This document shows, one piece after another, positions 18,749 through 26,838 of a DNA stretch of 64,000 nt. Numbering within the stretch: position 1 is the stretch's first letter; every line of letters starts with the position of its first letter. The notes under the pieces are model-generated. The model saw only the letters and a list, made by a program, of their open reading frames with translations, was not told the origin of the DNA and searched no databases. The translations under genes were made by a program, and so were the position numbers. The DNA is taken from assembly GCF_011067745.1 (NCBI RefSeq), contig NZ_JAAMPJ010000012.1, positions 124,001 through 188,000 of the forward strand, written 5' to 3'. This DNA comes from Lentzea alba (GTDB taxonomy: Bacteria; Actinomycetota; Actinomycetes; Mycobacteriales; Pseudonocardiaceae).

Positions 18749-19647
18749 CGATCGCGCGGGCCGCGCTGACGTTCCTGCTCGTCTGCCTGCTCGTTTTCGT
18801 GATCACGAACCTGCTGCCCGGCGACGCCGCCGTGATCGCCGCCGGGCAGCGGGCGAGCCCGGAGCGCATCGCCGCGTTGCGTGCCGCACTGCGCCTGGAC
18901 GACCCGGTCTGGCTGCGGTTCGGCGGCTGGCTTTCCGGTGCCGTGCGGGGAGATTTCGGCCGATCGCTGCTCGACGGCGGCCCGGTCGCTCCGGTGCTGT
19001 GGTCCAGGCTCGGCACCACGCTGTACCTCGCGGTGCCGGCGTGGTGCCTGGCGCTGGTGTTCGGCACCACGCTGGCGATCGTGCTGCGCAGTGCGGGTGC
19101 CGCGGCGCTGACGGTGGTCGCGGGCCTGCCGGAGGTGGTGCTGGCCGGTGGTCTCGTCGTGGTGTTCGCGACCTGGCTCGGCTGGTTCCCGTCGGTGTCG
19201 CTGGTGCCGGTGGGCGGTACACCGGCGGACCGCCCGGAAGTATTGGTGTTGCCGATCCTCGCCCTGGCTCTGCCCGCCACCGCCTGGCTCGCGCGGCTGC
19301 TGCGCGGTCCGGTGGCGGACGTGATGGCACGTCCTTTCGTCGCGGACGCGGTGCTTCGGGGTGTGCCGGGTGGCGTGGTGGCGTTCCGGCACGTGTTGCC
19401 GCACTTGGCGCCGCCTCTCGCTCAGGCTGGCGCGGTGCTTGCAGGAGGGGTGTTGACCGCTACCAGCGTGGTCGAGGCGGTGTTCGCCTATCCCGGTTTG
19501 GGGCAGCTGCTCGCTTCTGCGGTGAGTACGCGGGACACGCCGGTGATTCAGGCTGTCGCCGCTGTGGTCACCGCGGTGGTGTTGGTCGGGGTGTTGGTGG
19601 CGGACGCGGTTGGGGTGTGGGTGGTGCGGAGGGTGGGCGCCGGGTGA
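18733..19647 (+). CDS. DppB/NikB-type ABC permease
   Basis: This 304-residue membrane protein starts at a GTG inside the end of the binding-protein gene (16-bp overlap). The N-terminus shows LLVCLLVFVITNLLPGDAA, the standard opening helix and LPGD loop of DppB/OppB. About six membrane helices follow, and the cytoplasmic coupling loop with VLRGVPGGVVAFRHVLPHLAPP is the EAA-like site that docks the ATPase. It ends by overlapping the next gene by 4 bases (GTGA). It should form the membrane channel with the permease half of the next protein. Confidence 0.87.
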   Translation: MGAALTIARAALTFLLVCLLVFVITNLLPGDAAVIAAGQRASPERIAALRAALRLDDPVWLRFGGWLSGAVRGDFGRSLLDGGPVAPVLWSRLGTTLYLAVPAWCLALVFGTTLAIVLRSAGAAALTVVAGLPEVVLAGGLVVVFATWLGWFPSVSLVPVGGTPADRPEVLVLPILALALPATAWLARLLRGPVADVMARPFVADAVLRGVPGGVVAFRHVLPHLAPPLAQAGAVLAGGVLTATSVVEAVFAYPGLGQLLASAVSTRDTPVIQAVAAVVTAVVLVGVLVADAVGVWVVRRVGAG

Positions 19648-21728
19648 GGCGGGGTTGGCCGCTCGTCGTGTGCCTGACGCTAGCGCTCACCTTCGTGTTC
19701 CTCGGCGGCCTGTTCGCACCCCACGACCCGACCGAGGTGGTGGGCGGCCCGTGGACGCGCGACGGTCTGCTCGGCACCGACGTGCTGGGACGCGACGTCC
19801 TGTCCCGTCTGCTCGCGGGCGGCTCCGTCCTCCTCGCAGTCGCGGTGCCCTCCGGCCTCGCCGCCGGACTGCTCGGCACCGCCACCGGTCTGGCCGCGGC
19901 CTGGTCCCCGCGGCTTGAGCGCGTGGTGTTGCGGGTGAGTGCGGGTCTGCTGGCCGTTCCGGGGCTGCTCGTGACATTGGCGTGCGCCGTGACGCTGCCG
20001 TCCTGGGTAGCTGTGCCCGCGAGCATGGTGTTGCTCGGCACGCCGTTGTCGGCGCGTGTGGTGCACGCTGCCGCGGCGCCACTACGACGTGCCGGATTTG
20101 TGCAAGCAGCGGTGGTGCGAGGCGAACGTACGTCGTATGTCCTCGTCGGCGAACTGCTGCCTGCGGTCGCGGCCACCGTGCTGTCCGATCTCGGCCTGCG
20201 GATCGTGGCGGCGTTCCAGCTCGCGGTGGCGGTGCACGTGCTCGGCCTCGGGCCCGCGCCACCGGTTGCCGACTGGGCGGTGATGATCCGCGAGAACCTG
20301 CCGGGTGTCGTCCTCAACCCGTGGTCCGTGCTGGCTCCGGCCGCGGCGGTGGCGGCGGTGACGACCGTGGTGTTGCTCGGGTTGGATCTGCTCGGCGCCC
20401 GGATCGTGCCTCCCGCACGGCGGACGGCACGGGTACCACCACCGGCGAGCGCACGGAGTGGCCGTGGGCTGGTGGAACTGCGTGGTGTCGTCCTGCAGTC
20501 CGACGAGGGGATCACACTGTTCGACCTGACCGTCGCTCGTGGCGAGGTGCTGGGCATCGTCGGTGCTTCCGGCAGCGGCAAGACCACGTTGCTGCGATTG
20601 TTGTTGGGTGACGTCAGGCCAGGTGCACACGTGGTCGGCGGCGAACTTTTCCTGGACGGTACGCCCGTCGCCTTCGGCAGCACGGCGGCGCGGCGATGGC
20701 GGCGGCGGAACGTGGGACTGGTGCCGCAGGATCCGGTCGCCGCGCTGGATCCGTTGCGGCGGATCGGTTCCTCCGCGCCGCTCGCGAGGCTCGGACTGCC
20801 ACCGGACATCGGGAAGCGCCGTCCCCACGCGTTGTCGGGTGGGCAGACTCGGAGGGTCGTGTTCGCCCGCGCAATACACCGAAATCCCGCACTCCTGCTG
20901 CTCGACGAGCCGACCAGCGGACTGGACCCGGTCACCAAAGCCCTTGTGACGGAGGAGATCGCCGCACCGCAGCGGTCGACGGTGATCGTCACCCACGACC
21001 TGGAGTGGGCGCGTTCGGTGTGTGATCGGGTCGTCGAGCTGAGGTCGGGCGCGCTGAGGTCTGCCACGGACGCACCCGTAGCGGCGCCGCGCGCCGCGAT
21101 CGCGCCCGGTGAAGTCGTGCTGCGGCTGGAGAACGTCGCTGTGCCGGCACATTCCACAGGAGAACACCTGCTGCGCGAGGTCAGCCTGACCCTGCGCCGC
21201 GGCGAGATGGTCGCTGTGGTCGGGGCCTCGGGAGCAGGCAAGAGCACGTTGCTGCGTGCGCTGGCGGGGCTGCATCCGTTGTCCGGGCACGTCCACCTCG
21301 CCGGACGGATGGCGTTGCTGGGTCAGGATCCCGCGGGTGAGCTGAACCCGGCGCACACACTGGCGCACGCGGTCGGCAGACCGCTGCGGCTGGTCGGCGA
21401 ACATCCCGGACGCGTGCCGGAACTGCTGGCCGAGGCCGGACTCGGCGAGCAGTTCCTCACCCGCAAGCCCGGTCAGTGCTCCGGCGGACAGCGGCAACGC
21501 GCCGCCCTGGTCCGGGCGCTGGCGGGCGATCCGGACGTGCTGCTCGCCGACGAGCCGACGTCCGCGCTGGACCGGTCCACGGCGGAAGTGGTGCTGGGGC
21601 TGGTGAACAGAAGACGCGCGGCAGGGTTGGCCGTGCTGCTGGTGACGCACGACGAAGTGCTCGCCGAGCAGGCGGACCGGGTGGTCGACGTGGTCGACGG
21701 ACGATGTGTGGAGAGGACGCGGCAGTGA
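19644..21728 (+). CDS. Fused DppC-type permease plus two Dpp/Opp-type ATPases in one polypeptide
   Basis: The GTG at 19644 overlaps the stop of the upstream permease gene. The 694-residue product has a DppC-like permease (about 1-265, with GTDVLGRDVLSRLLAGG, the family hallmark) and two ABC ATPase domains. NBD1 has Walker A GASGSGKTT near 307, signature LSGGQTRR and Walker B LLLLDEPTSGLD. NBD2 has GASGAGKST near 527, signature CSGGQRQR and LLADEPTSALD. Opp/Nik systems normally have three separate genes for these parts. Here no stop or frameshift separates them, and both ATPase sites look intact except that NBD2 has Cys for Leu in the LSGGQ position. With the DppB-like protein it forms a complete importer. 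Confidence 0.88.
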   Translation: MRRGWPLVVCLTLALTFVFLGGLFAPHDPTEVVGGPWTRDGLLGTDVLGRDVLSRLLAGGSVLLAVAVPSGLAAGLLGTATGLAAAWSPRLERVVLRVSAGLLAVPGLLVTLACAVTLPSWVAVPASMVLLGTPLSARVVHAAAAPLRRAGFVQAAVVRGERTSYVLVGELLPAVAATVLSDLGLRIVAAFQLAVAVHVLGLGPAPPVADWAVMIRENLPGVVLNPWSVLAPAAAVAAVTTVVLLGLDLLGARIVPPARRTARVPPPASARSGRGLVELRGVVLQSDEGITLFDLTVARGEVLGIVGASGSGKTTLLRLLLGDVRPGAHVVGGELFLDGTPVAFGSTAARRWRRRNVGLVPQDPVAALDPLRRIGSSAPLARLGLPPDIGKRRPHALSGGQTRRVVFARAIHRNPALLLLDEPTSGLDPVTKALVTEEIAAPQRSTVIVTHDLEWARSVCDRVVELRSGALRSATDAPVAAPRAAIAPGEVVLRLENVAVPAHSTGEHLLREVSLTLRRGEMVAVVGASGAGKSTLLRALAGLHPLSGHVHLAGRMALLGQDPAGELNPAHTLAHAVGRPLRLVGEHPGRVPELLAEAGLGEQFLTRKPGQCSGGQRQRAALVRALAGDPDVLLADEPTSALDRSTAEVVLGLVNRRRAAGLAVLLVTHDEVLAEQADRVVDVVDGRCVERTRQ

Positions 21729-22726
21729 GGTTCGACGACGTGTGGATCACCGGAACCGGTGGCGTGCACGGGGAACTGGTCCCGATCAGGCAGGCGGTGG
21801 CTGACGGGCGTTATGCGCCGTCCGATGCCGCCGAGGCGGGTATGACGTCGGTGTCCGCATCGGCACAACCGCCGCCGGAGATGGCCGTCCACGCCGCACG
21901 GCAGGCCCTGGGCGCGGAGGAGCCGGGGCTGCACCTGCACGCGGCGGCGGGCTTTCAGGGCCTCGACCTCTGGTCCGCCTCTTGCTGGATCGCGCACCAC
22001 CTGTTCGGCGGGCCGCTCCCCGGGCTGTCGCTGCAGCTGAACGCCTTGTGCAACAGCGGACTCGCGGCGGTGGAGGTGGGCGCGACGATGCTCACCGCAC
22101 GGCCCGACCTCGGCACCGTCCTGGTGACCGCGTCCGACTGGTTCCCGGAACCGGCGATCGACCGGTGGAACCTCGACTCCGGAATCCTGCTCGGCGACGG
22201 CGCCGCCGCCGCGGTGCTCAGCCGCGGGGCCGGGCGGCTGCGGTTGCTCTCGTGCTCTTCGTGGTCCGATCCGTCCTTGGAGGGCCTGCAACGCGGCGAC
22301 CGCGAGTTCGCCGCCGCTTCACCCGCCGCGCTCGAACCGCTGGTGCTGCGACAGTTGGCCAGGGAGTTCTACGCGGTCAGCGGCAGGACACCGGCATCGG
22401 TGGTGCAGGCGCACGTTCGCGGTCTGCGCCAGGTCGTGCACACCGCGTTGGACGAAGCGGAAGTGAGTCTCGCCCAGGCACGCTGGGTGGTGCCGCCGTT
22501 CGTCGGACGCACGGCGTTCCGCTTCGGTTACGCCGAGCCGCTGGGCCTTGACCCGTCCCGGACGCTGCTCGACCTGGGGCTGAGCCTCGGGCACATGGGC
22601 GGCGTCGACCACCTCTACGCGCTGGACCACCTGGTGCGGTCGAACGCGATCGGGGCGGGGGAGACGGTGGTGCTGATCGGAGTCGGCGGTGGCTTCACCT
22701 TCTCCTGCGCGGTGTTGCGAGCCTGA
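21725..22726 (+). CDS. KAS III-like (thiolase-fold) acyltransferase with altered active site
   Basis: The GTG overlaps the stop of the fused transporter gene, making this the last gene of the operon. The 333-residue protein has a thiolase fold with the nucleophile Cys109 in NALCNSGLAAVEVG and the C-terminal GVGGGFTFSC loop of FabH relatives. The two other FabH catalytic positions are changed: PHQAN is replaced by PPFVG (about 257-261) and the GNTSAAS loop by GHMGGVD (about 289-295), which places His290, Asp295 and His296 in the region. KAS III relatives that retain the Cys but vary the others (ChlB3, CerJ) often act as acyltransferases instead of condensing enzymes. A role in starter or acyl transfer, or editing, is possible. 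Confidence 0.75.
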   Translation: MRFDDVWITGTGGVHGELVPIRQAVADGRYAPSDAAEAGMTSVSASAQPPPEMAVHAARQALGAEEPGLHLHAAAGFQGLDLWSASCWIAHHLFGGPLPGLSLQLNALCNSGLAAVEVGATMLTARPDLGTVLVTASDWFPEPAIDRWNLDSGILLGDGAAAAVLSRGAGRLRLLSCSSWSDPSLEGLQRGDREFAAASPAALEPLVLRQLAREFYAVSGRTPASVVQAHVRGLRQVVHTALDEAEVSLAQARWVVPPFVGRTAFRFGYAEPLGLDPSRTLLDLGLSLGHMGGVDHLYALDHLVRSNAIGAGETVVLIGVGGGFTFSCAVLRA

Positions 22727-22882
22727 CCGGTCCTCAAGGACTTCGCACGTCCCGGTGAAACACTTCGACGTCCTCCGCCGCCTGGGCGAGCCGCGACATA
22801 GCACCCGTTTCGCCACGGACTCGCCGTTGCGTGGACGATGATCCGGACGGCGGCGGCGATGCGACGAACGGGAGATGTGCGC

Positions 22883-23377
22883 GTGGTGGACGAGGCTCCG
22901 ATCTCGACGGCGGCAGAGGCGGCCCAGCACGAGCTGATCCTCGCCTTCGGGCGGCTGCAGGGCGCGGCCAACCGGCTGGAGCACGTGCTGGGGCGGGCGA
23001 TCGAGGTGGAGTGCGGGATCAGCCACCTGATGTACGAGGTGCTGCTGATCCTGGGACGGTCGGGCGAACCGGGACTGCCGATGGGTGCGATCGCCAGGGA
23101 ACAGGTGCTCAGCACCGGCGGGGTGACGCGGCTGGTGGACCGGATGGAGGCGGCCGGGCTGGTGGAACGGGCGGCGGATCCCGGTGACCGGCGGGGCCGG
23201 CTGGTCCGGCTGACCGAGCTGGGGGAGCAGACCGTGGTGCGGGCTTCGCGGGTGCACGTGGAGAACATCAAGCGCTACTTCGTGGAGCCGTTGCCCGCGG
23301 CCCACCGCGAGCAGTTCGCGGAGGACCTGCGGATCCTCAGCCACGCGGCGAAGGAGCTGCTTCCCCGTCCGTCCTGA
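22883..23377 (+). CDS. MarR-family transcriptional regulator
   Basis: The 164-residue protein has the MarR winged helix, with MYEVLLILGRSGEPGLPMG, then LSTGGVTRLVDRMEAAGLVER as the recognition region and DPGDRRGRLVRLTELGE as the wing. I place the start at GTG 22883 because GGGAG lies 8 bases upstream; earlier in-frame ATGs at 22838 and 22859 lack such a site. MarR proteins repress nearby genes and often answer to small phenolics or oxidants. An 18-bp palindrome lies 48 bp after this gene and just before the next operon, so that operon is its probable target. Confidence 0.88.
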   Translation: MVDEAPISTAAEAAQHELILAFGRLQGAANRLEHVLGRAIEVECGISHLMYEVLLILGRSGEPGLPMGAIAREQVLSTGGVTRLVDRMEAAGLVERAADPGDRRGRLVRLTELGEQTVVRASRVHVENIKRYFVEPLPAAHREQFAEDLRILSHAAKELLPRPS

Positions 23378-23424
23378 GCGGGCCGTCCTGATCGGGCATG
23401 ACGCAGAACACCCCGCGTGGGAAA

Positions 23425-23442
23425 TATCTGACAAGTCAGATA
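23425..23442. promoter_or_regulatory. Perfect 18-bp palindrome, probable MarR operator
   Basis: TATCTGACAAGTCAGATA is a perfect palindrome 60 bp before the start of the DsbA-like gene and downstream of the MarR gene. A related half-site, TGTGTCAGGTA, follows at about 23447. Size and symmetry fit a MarR dimer site. Confidence 0.65.
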
Positions 23443-23501
23443 CTGTTGTGTCAGGTAGTTGCCCGCGCGGTGCGGGCACGACCTGAAGCGAGGTCTTGTC
23501 C

Positions 23502-24107
23502 GTGAAGCTGGTCTACGTCTTCGACGCGTACTGCGGGTGGTCCCACGGCTTTTCCGGGGTGCTGGCCGAGGTCGCCGGTCGCCATCCGGAGCTCCCGGTG
23601 GAGGTCGTCTCCGGTGGTTTGTTCACCGGTGCTCGACGGGTGCCGATCCGCGAGTTCGGTTACGTTCAGGGCGCGAACGCCAAGATCAACGAGCTGACCG
23701 GTGCCGAGTTCGGGGCCGCCTACGAGCGGCTGATCGAGGACGGCGAGTTCGTGATGGACTCCGAGGCCGCCGCCCGCGGTGTCGCCGCACTGCGCGCCGC
23801 CGCGCCCGACCGGGCCGCCGAGCTGGCCATCGCCCTGCAGCGCGCCTTCTACGTCGACGGGCTCAGCCTGTCCGACCCGGACACGTACCGGCGCGTCGCG
23901 GAGGCCGCCGGGCTCGAACCGGGGCCAGTGCTCGCCGCGTTCGACTCGGCGACGGCCGCTGACGACTTCCGCCGTGCCGCCTCGTTCGGCGTCGACGGCT
24001 ATCCCACTCTCCTCGCGGTGGACGGCTCCCGCGTCACGGTGCTCGCCCGTGGCCACGCCACCGCCGACGAGGTCGACCACCGCCTTTCGGTTCTGTCCGC
24101 CCGCTGA
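23502..24107 (+). CDS. DsbA-family (thioredoxin-fold) protein, COG3531-like
   Basis: The 201-residue protein opens with KLVYVFDAYCGWSHGF, where Cys-Gly-Trp-Ser occupies the CxxC position of DsbA-like disulfide isomerases, so only the first active-site Cys is kept. The rest is the helical insert and the closing FGVDGYPTLLAVDG strand with the cis-Pro of thioredoxin folds. There is no signal peptide, so it is cytoplasmic. I chose GTG 23502 with GCGAGG about 8 bases upstream, rather than the TTG six bases earlier. It is first in an operon with a metallo-beta-lactamase-fold enzyme and an NTF2-like protein under the MarR-type palindrome. A redox or glutathione-transferase-like role is plausible. 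Confidence 0.78.
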   Translation: MKLVYVFDAYCGWSHGFSGVLAEVAGRHPELPVEVVSGGLFTGARRVPIREFGYVQGANAKINELTGAEFGAAYERLIEDGEFVMDSEAAARGVAALRAAAPDRAAELAIALQRAFYVDGLSLSDPDTYRRVAEAAGLEPGPVLAAFDSATAADDFRRAASFGVDGYPTLLAVDGSRVTVLARGHATADEVDHRLSVLSAR

Positions 24108-24122
24108 GTCCCAGGAGTTTCC

Positions 24123-24929
24123 ATGAGCACCCTCGACTTCACCGTTCTCGATCTGGACTTCCCGGTCGGCAGCTTGAACAAGACCGCCACGCTCGTCACC
24201 GGCGAGCAGGAGGCGCTGCTGGTCGACGCCGGGTTCACGCTGGCCGACGGCCACCGCCTGGTCGCGGCCGTGCTGGACGCAGGCAAGACGCTCACCACCG
24301 TGTTCATCAGCCACGGCGACCCGGACTTCTACTTCGGCGCCGAGGTGGTCGCCGACGCGTTCCCGGAGGCGGTCTTCGTGGCCACCCCGCACGTCATCGA
24401 GCACATCCAGCACTCCTACGAGGGCAAGCTGAAGGCGTGGGCGTCGTCCGGCGTCAACCTGCCCACCCGCCTGGTCGATCTCCAGCCGCTCACCGGCGAC
24501 CTCACGCTCGAAGGCCACCGCTTCGAGCTCAAGGGCGGCAGCGCCGTCCTGCCCGACCGCCACTACCTGTGGCAGGCAGAGCAGCGGGCACTGCTCGGCG
24601 GCGTCCTGCTGTTCCAGCAGGAGCACGTCTGGGTCGCCGACACCGCCAAGCCCGAGCAGCGGGCCGCGTGGCGCGACCTGCTGGACGAGATGGAGGCGCT
24701 GAACCCGGAGCTCGTCGTGCCGGGACATCGCCTGCCCGGAACGCCGGCCGACGCCTCCGCGATCATCGCCACCCGTGAGTACCTCCTCGCCTTCGAGGAG
24801 GAGCTGGCCGCCGCCGCGGACGGCCCCTCGCTGACCGAAGCGCTCACCAAGCGCTACCCGGACCACGGCATGGTCGTCGCCGCCGTCATCGGCGCGAAGG
24901 TCGCCAAGGGCGAAATGACCTGGGGCTGA
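24123..24929 (+). CDS. Metallo-beta-lactamase-fold hydrolase
   Basis: The 268-residue protein has the beta-lactamase-fold core: NKTATLVTGEQEALLVDAGF, then SHGDPDFYFG in place of the usual HxHxDH, a later VWVADT strand and VVPGHRLPG. The first two His of the metal motif are not in standard form (Ser-His-Gly-Asp), so metal binding may be reduced or altered. It begins 15 bp after the DsbA-like gene with CAGGAG upstream and is followed 5 bp later by an NTF2-like gene, so the three are one operon. Substrate is unknown. Confidence 0.82.
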   Translation: MSTLDFTVLDLDFPVGSLNKTATLVTGEQEALLVDAGFTLADGHRLVAAVLDAGKTLTTVFISHGDPDFYFGAEVVADAFPEAVFVATPHVIEHIQHSYEGKLKAWASSGVNLPTRLVDLQPLTGDLTLEGHRFELKGGSAVLPDRHYLWQAEQRALLGGVLLFQQEHVWVADTAKPEQRAAWRDLLDEMEALNPELVVPGHRLPGTPADASAIIATREYLLAFEEELAAAADGPSLTEALTKRYPDHGMVVAAVIGAKVAKGEMTWG

Positions 24930-24934
24930 TCGAC

Positions 24935-25339
24935 ATGACCGAGACTTCCACGGCGCCCACCGACGTCGTCCGCCGTCAGTACCTCGCCTCGGCGGCCCGC
25001 GACCTGAACGCGTTGCGCGCCACCCTCGCCCCGGACGTGGAGTGGACGGAGATGGCGGGCTTCCCGCTCGCCGGCACCTACCGCACGCCGTCCGGTGTCA
25101 CGTCCAACGTGATGGAGAAGCTGGCCGAGGAATGGGACGACTGGGCCGCGCACGACGACACCTACGTCGCCGACGGCGAGAACGTCGTCGTGCTCGCCCG
25201 CTACACGGCCGTCAACAAGGCCACCGGCAAGCCGCTCGCCGTCCGCGTCGCGCACCACTTCGTCGTGCGGGGCGGGCTCATCGTCCGCTTCGAACAGTTC
25301 GTGGACACCGCGAAGGTCCGCGAGGCCATGCAGTCCTGA
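24935..25339 (+). CDS. NTF2/SnoaL-like small protein
   Basis: The 134-residue protein has the cone-shaped NTF2 fold pattern: an N-terminal helix with VVRRQYLASAARDL, then DVEWTEMAGFPLAGTYRT, and a C-terminal sheet with VRVAHHFVVRGGLIVRFEQFVDT. These proteins are small isomerases, hydrolases or binding proteins without universal catalytic residues. It is the last gene of the MarR-controlled operon and is followed by a strong terminator hairpin. No substrate can be deduced. Confidence 0.8.
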   Translation: MTETSTAPTDVVRRQYLASAARDLNALRATLAPDVEWTEMAGFPLAGTYRTPSGVTSNVMEKLAEEWDDWAAHDDTYVADGENVVVLARYTAVNKATGKPLAVRVAHHFVVRGGLIVRFEQFVDTAKVREAMQS

Positions 25340-25343
25340 CCCT

Positions 25344-25372
25344 TCCGGTCCAGGCCGTGGGCCTGGACCGGA
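25344..25372. terminator. Bidirectional terminator hairpin
   Basis: A perfect 13-bp stem (25344-25356 with 25360-25372) closed by a GTG loop lies between the convergent NTF2-like and haloperoxidase genes. There is no U-tract, as is common in actinomycetes. Confidence 0.75.
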
Positions 25373-25387
25373 GGGCTGGTCCCCGAG

Positions 25388-26677
25388 TCAGTTGCCGCGG
25401 GGGCCGAACGCGTGGCCGAGGACGTCACGGGCGACGCCGGCGCCGAGCCGATGTCCGTCCCTGGTGGCGAAGCGGTAGTGCACCCCGGCCCAGATCCTGG
25501 CCTGGTCCAGCTCGGCCATGGCCTGGGAGAGGCTGTGGTAGCGGCGGGTGGTGCCGGAGTCGGCGCTGTGGGCGCTGAAGGACAGGTCGTCGCGGCCGAA
25601 GAACGCGCGCAGGGCGGCCGTGGTGGCGGCGGTGAAGCACGCGTGCCCCGAGGGGTATTCCGGTGTCGGTGAGGTGGCCCGCAGCGGAGTCCAGGCGGGA
25701 TCGCCGATGGTGGCCGGGTTGCCGTCGGTGTCGGCCAGCGGGACTGCGGTCACCGGACGCCAGAAGCTCCAGCGCTTCTTCTCCTGGTAGCAGGCGATGA
25801 GCGAGTCGGCGGTGGTGATGTCCACCATCGCGAACATGCGGGCCGTGCCCAGAGCGCCGAGCCGGTGGGTGGTGGCGAGCTGACGTTTGATCGCCCACTC
25901 GACCAGGCGCGGGTCGTCCCACCAGATCGCCGCTTCGGTCTGGTCGGGGGTGCGCGCCGTGCTGGTGGCCGAGCCGAGGGCCTTGACCTCGTTCAGGTCG
26001 CGGGCGTAGGCGGCGCTGGTCAGGGCAGGCGGGCCGGGGGAGCGGTGCGGTCGCGGGTCGACGACGAACGGCTTCAGGGTGGCGAACCAGGCGCCGACTC
26101 CGAGGAAGTCCGGCGGGGCCGGCCGCCACTGACCCGGCGCGGTGCCGCTCGGCCAGGTCGCGTCGGAGAACGCGCCGTCGTTGCGGCGGGCGTTGATCAT
26201 GGCCGCGGCGGTGGCTTCGCCGACCGCGACGCCGCCGCGTTCGGAGGGCCCGTCGGGGATGGCGGCGAGCGACTTCTCGTACTGCGCGCGCAGCGAATCG
26301 GCTTGGGCCGGGAAGAGCCAGACGAGCGTGCGGTAGGCCGCGGTGGCGACGGCCGCCGGGGTGGAATCGCCGGGCCTGCTGCGCGGGGCGACCAGATAAG
26401 GCTGGTACGGGGTGCCGGCGATCGCGTTGACCGCGTCGTACACCGCGCCCTGCACCATCGCGAAGCTGCGCGTGGACGCGGTCGGCGACTGCCGGGCGAC
26501 GTCGTGGATGGCGTTCTCCGCGTGGAGGTTCCAGGTGATGACGGCGTCGGGTCGAGCTGTGTCGGCCTGTGCCGCGGTGCCGGTGAACACCACCGGCGCG
26601 GTCACGGAAACCGCGGTCAGCAGAGCCGCTCCGCACAATCGGCGAAATTTTCCAGACTCACGAATGCGATGTGTCAT
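25388..26677 (-). CDS. Secreted vanadium-dependent haloperoxidase / PAP2-family phosphatase
   Basis: The 429-residue protein has an N-terminal export signal (basic start, hydrophobic stretch, cleavage near TAAQADTA). The family sites are present: KKRWSFWRP near residue 300 (Lys and Arg of the first vanadate/phosphate motif), PSGH near 341 with the acid-base His, and RIWAGVHYRFATRDG near 396 with the axial His. This matches vanadium haloperoxidases of the bacterial acid-phosphatase superfamily, which oxidise halides with peroxide. Halide specificity or simple phosphatase activity cannot be told from sequence. The start ATG at 26677 gives a proper signal sequence. It is divergent from the AfsR-like regulator. 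Confidence 0.88.
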   Translation of the reverse strand: MTHRIRESGKFRRLCGAALLTAVSVTAPVVFTGTAAQADTARPDAVITWNLHAENAIHDVARQSPTASTRSFAMVQGAVYDAVNAIAGTPYQPYLVAPRSRPGDSTPAAVATAAYRTLVWLFPAQADSLRAQYEKSLAAIPDGPSERGGVAVGEATAAAMINARRNDGAFSDATWPSGTAPGQWRPAPPDFLGVGAWFATLKPFVVDPRPHRSPGPPALTSAAYARDLNEVKALGSATSTARTPDQTEAAIWWDDPRLVEWAIKRQLATTHRLGALGTARMFAMVDITTADSLIACYQEKKRWSFWRPVTAVPLADTDGNPATIGDPAWTPLRATSPTPEYPSGHACFTAATTAALRAFFGRDDLSFSAHSADSGTTRRYHSLSQAMAELDQARIWAGVHYRFATRDGHRLGAGVARDVLGHAFGPRGN

Positions 26678-26838
26678 GGAATCCCCAGGTGCCAATCGGT
26701 GACACGAAGGTTCCAGTGTCCAACCGCGGTGAAGCGTGGGCAACAAGCCTTGTCGCGCAAGCAATTACTCCGTCCACACGAACATTCGCCTTGGTGCGGA
26801 CCGCATTTCTGGCAATCTGCCCAGGGGAGGTGAGTGTC

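Noticed and set aside
18627..19643. Upstream extension of the fused permease-ATPase gene in the same frame
   Set aside because: The extension overlaps the DppB-like gene in another frame and reads as Arg/Gly-rich noise; GTG 19644 overlaps the previous stop as expected in an operon.
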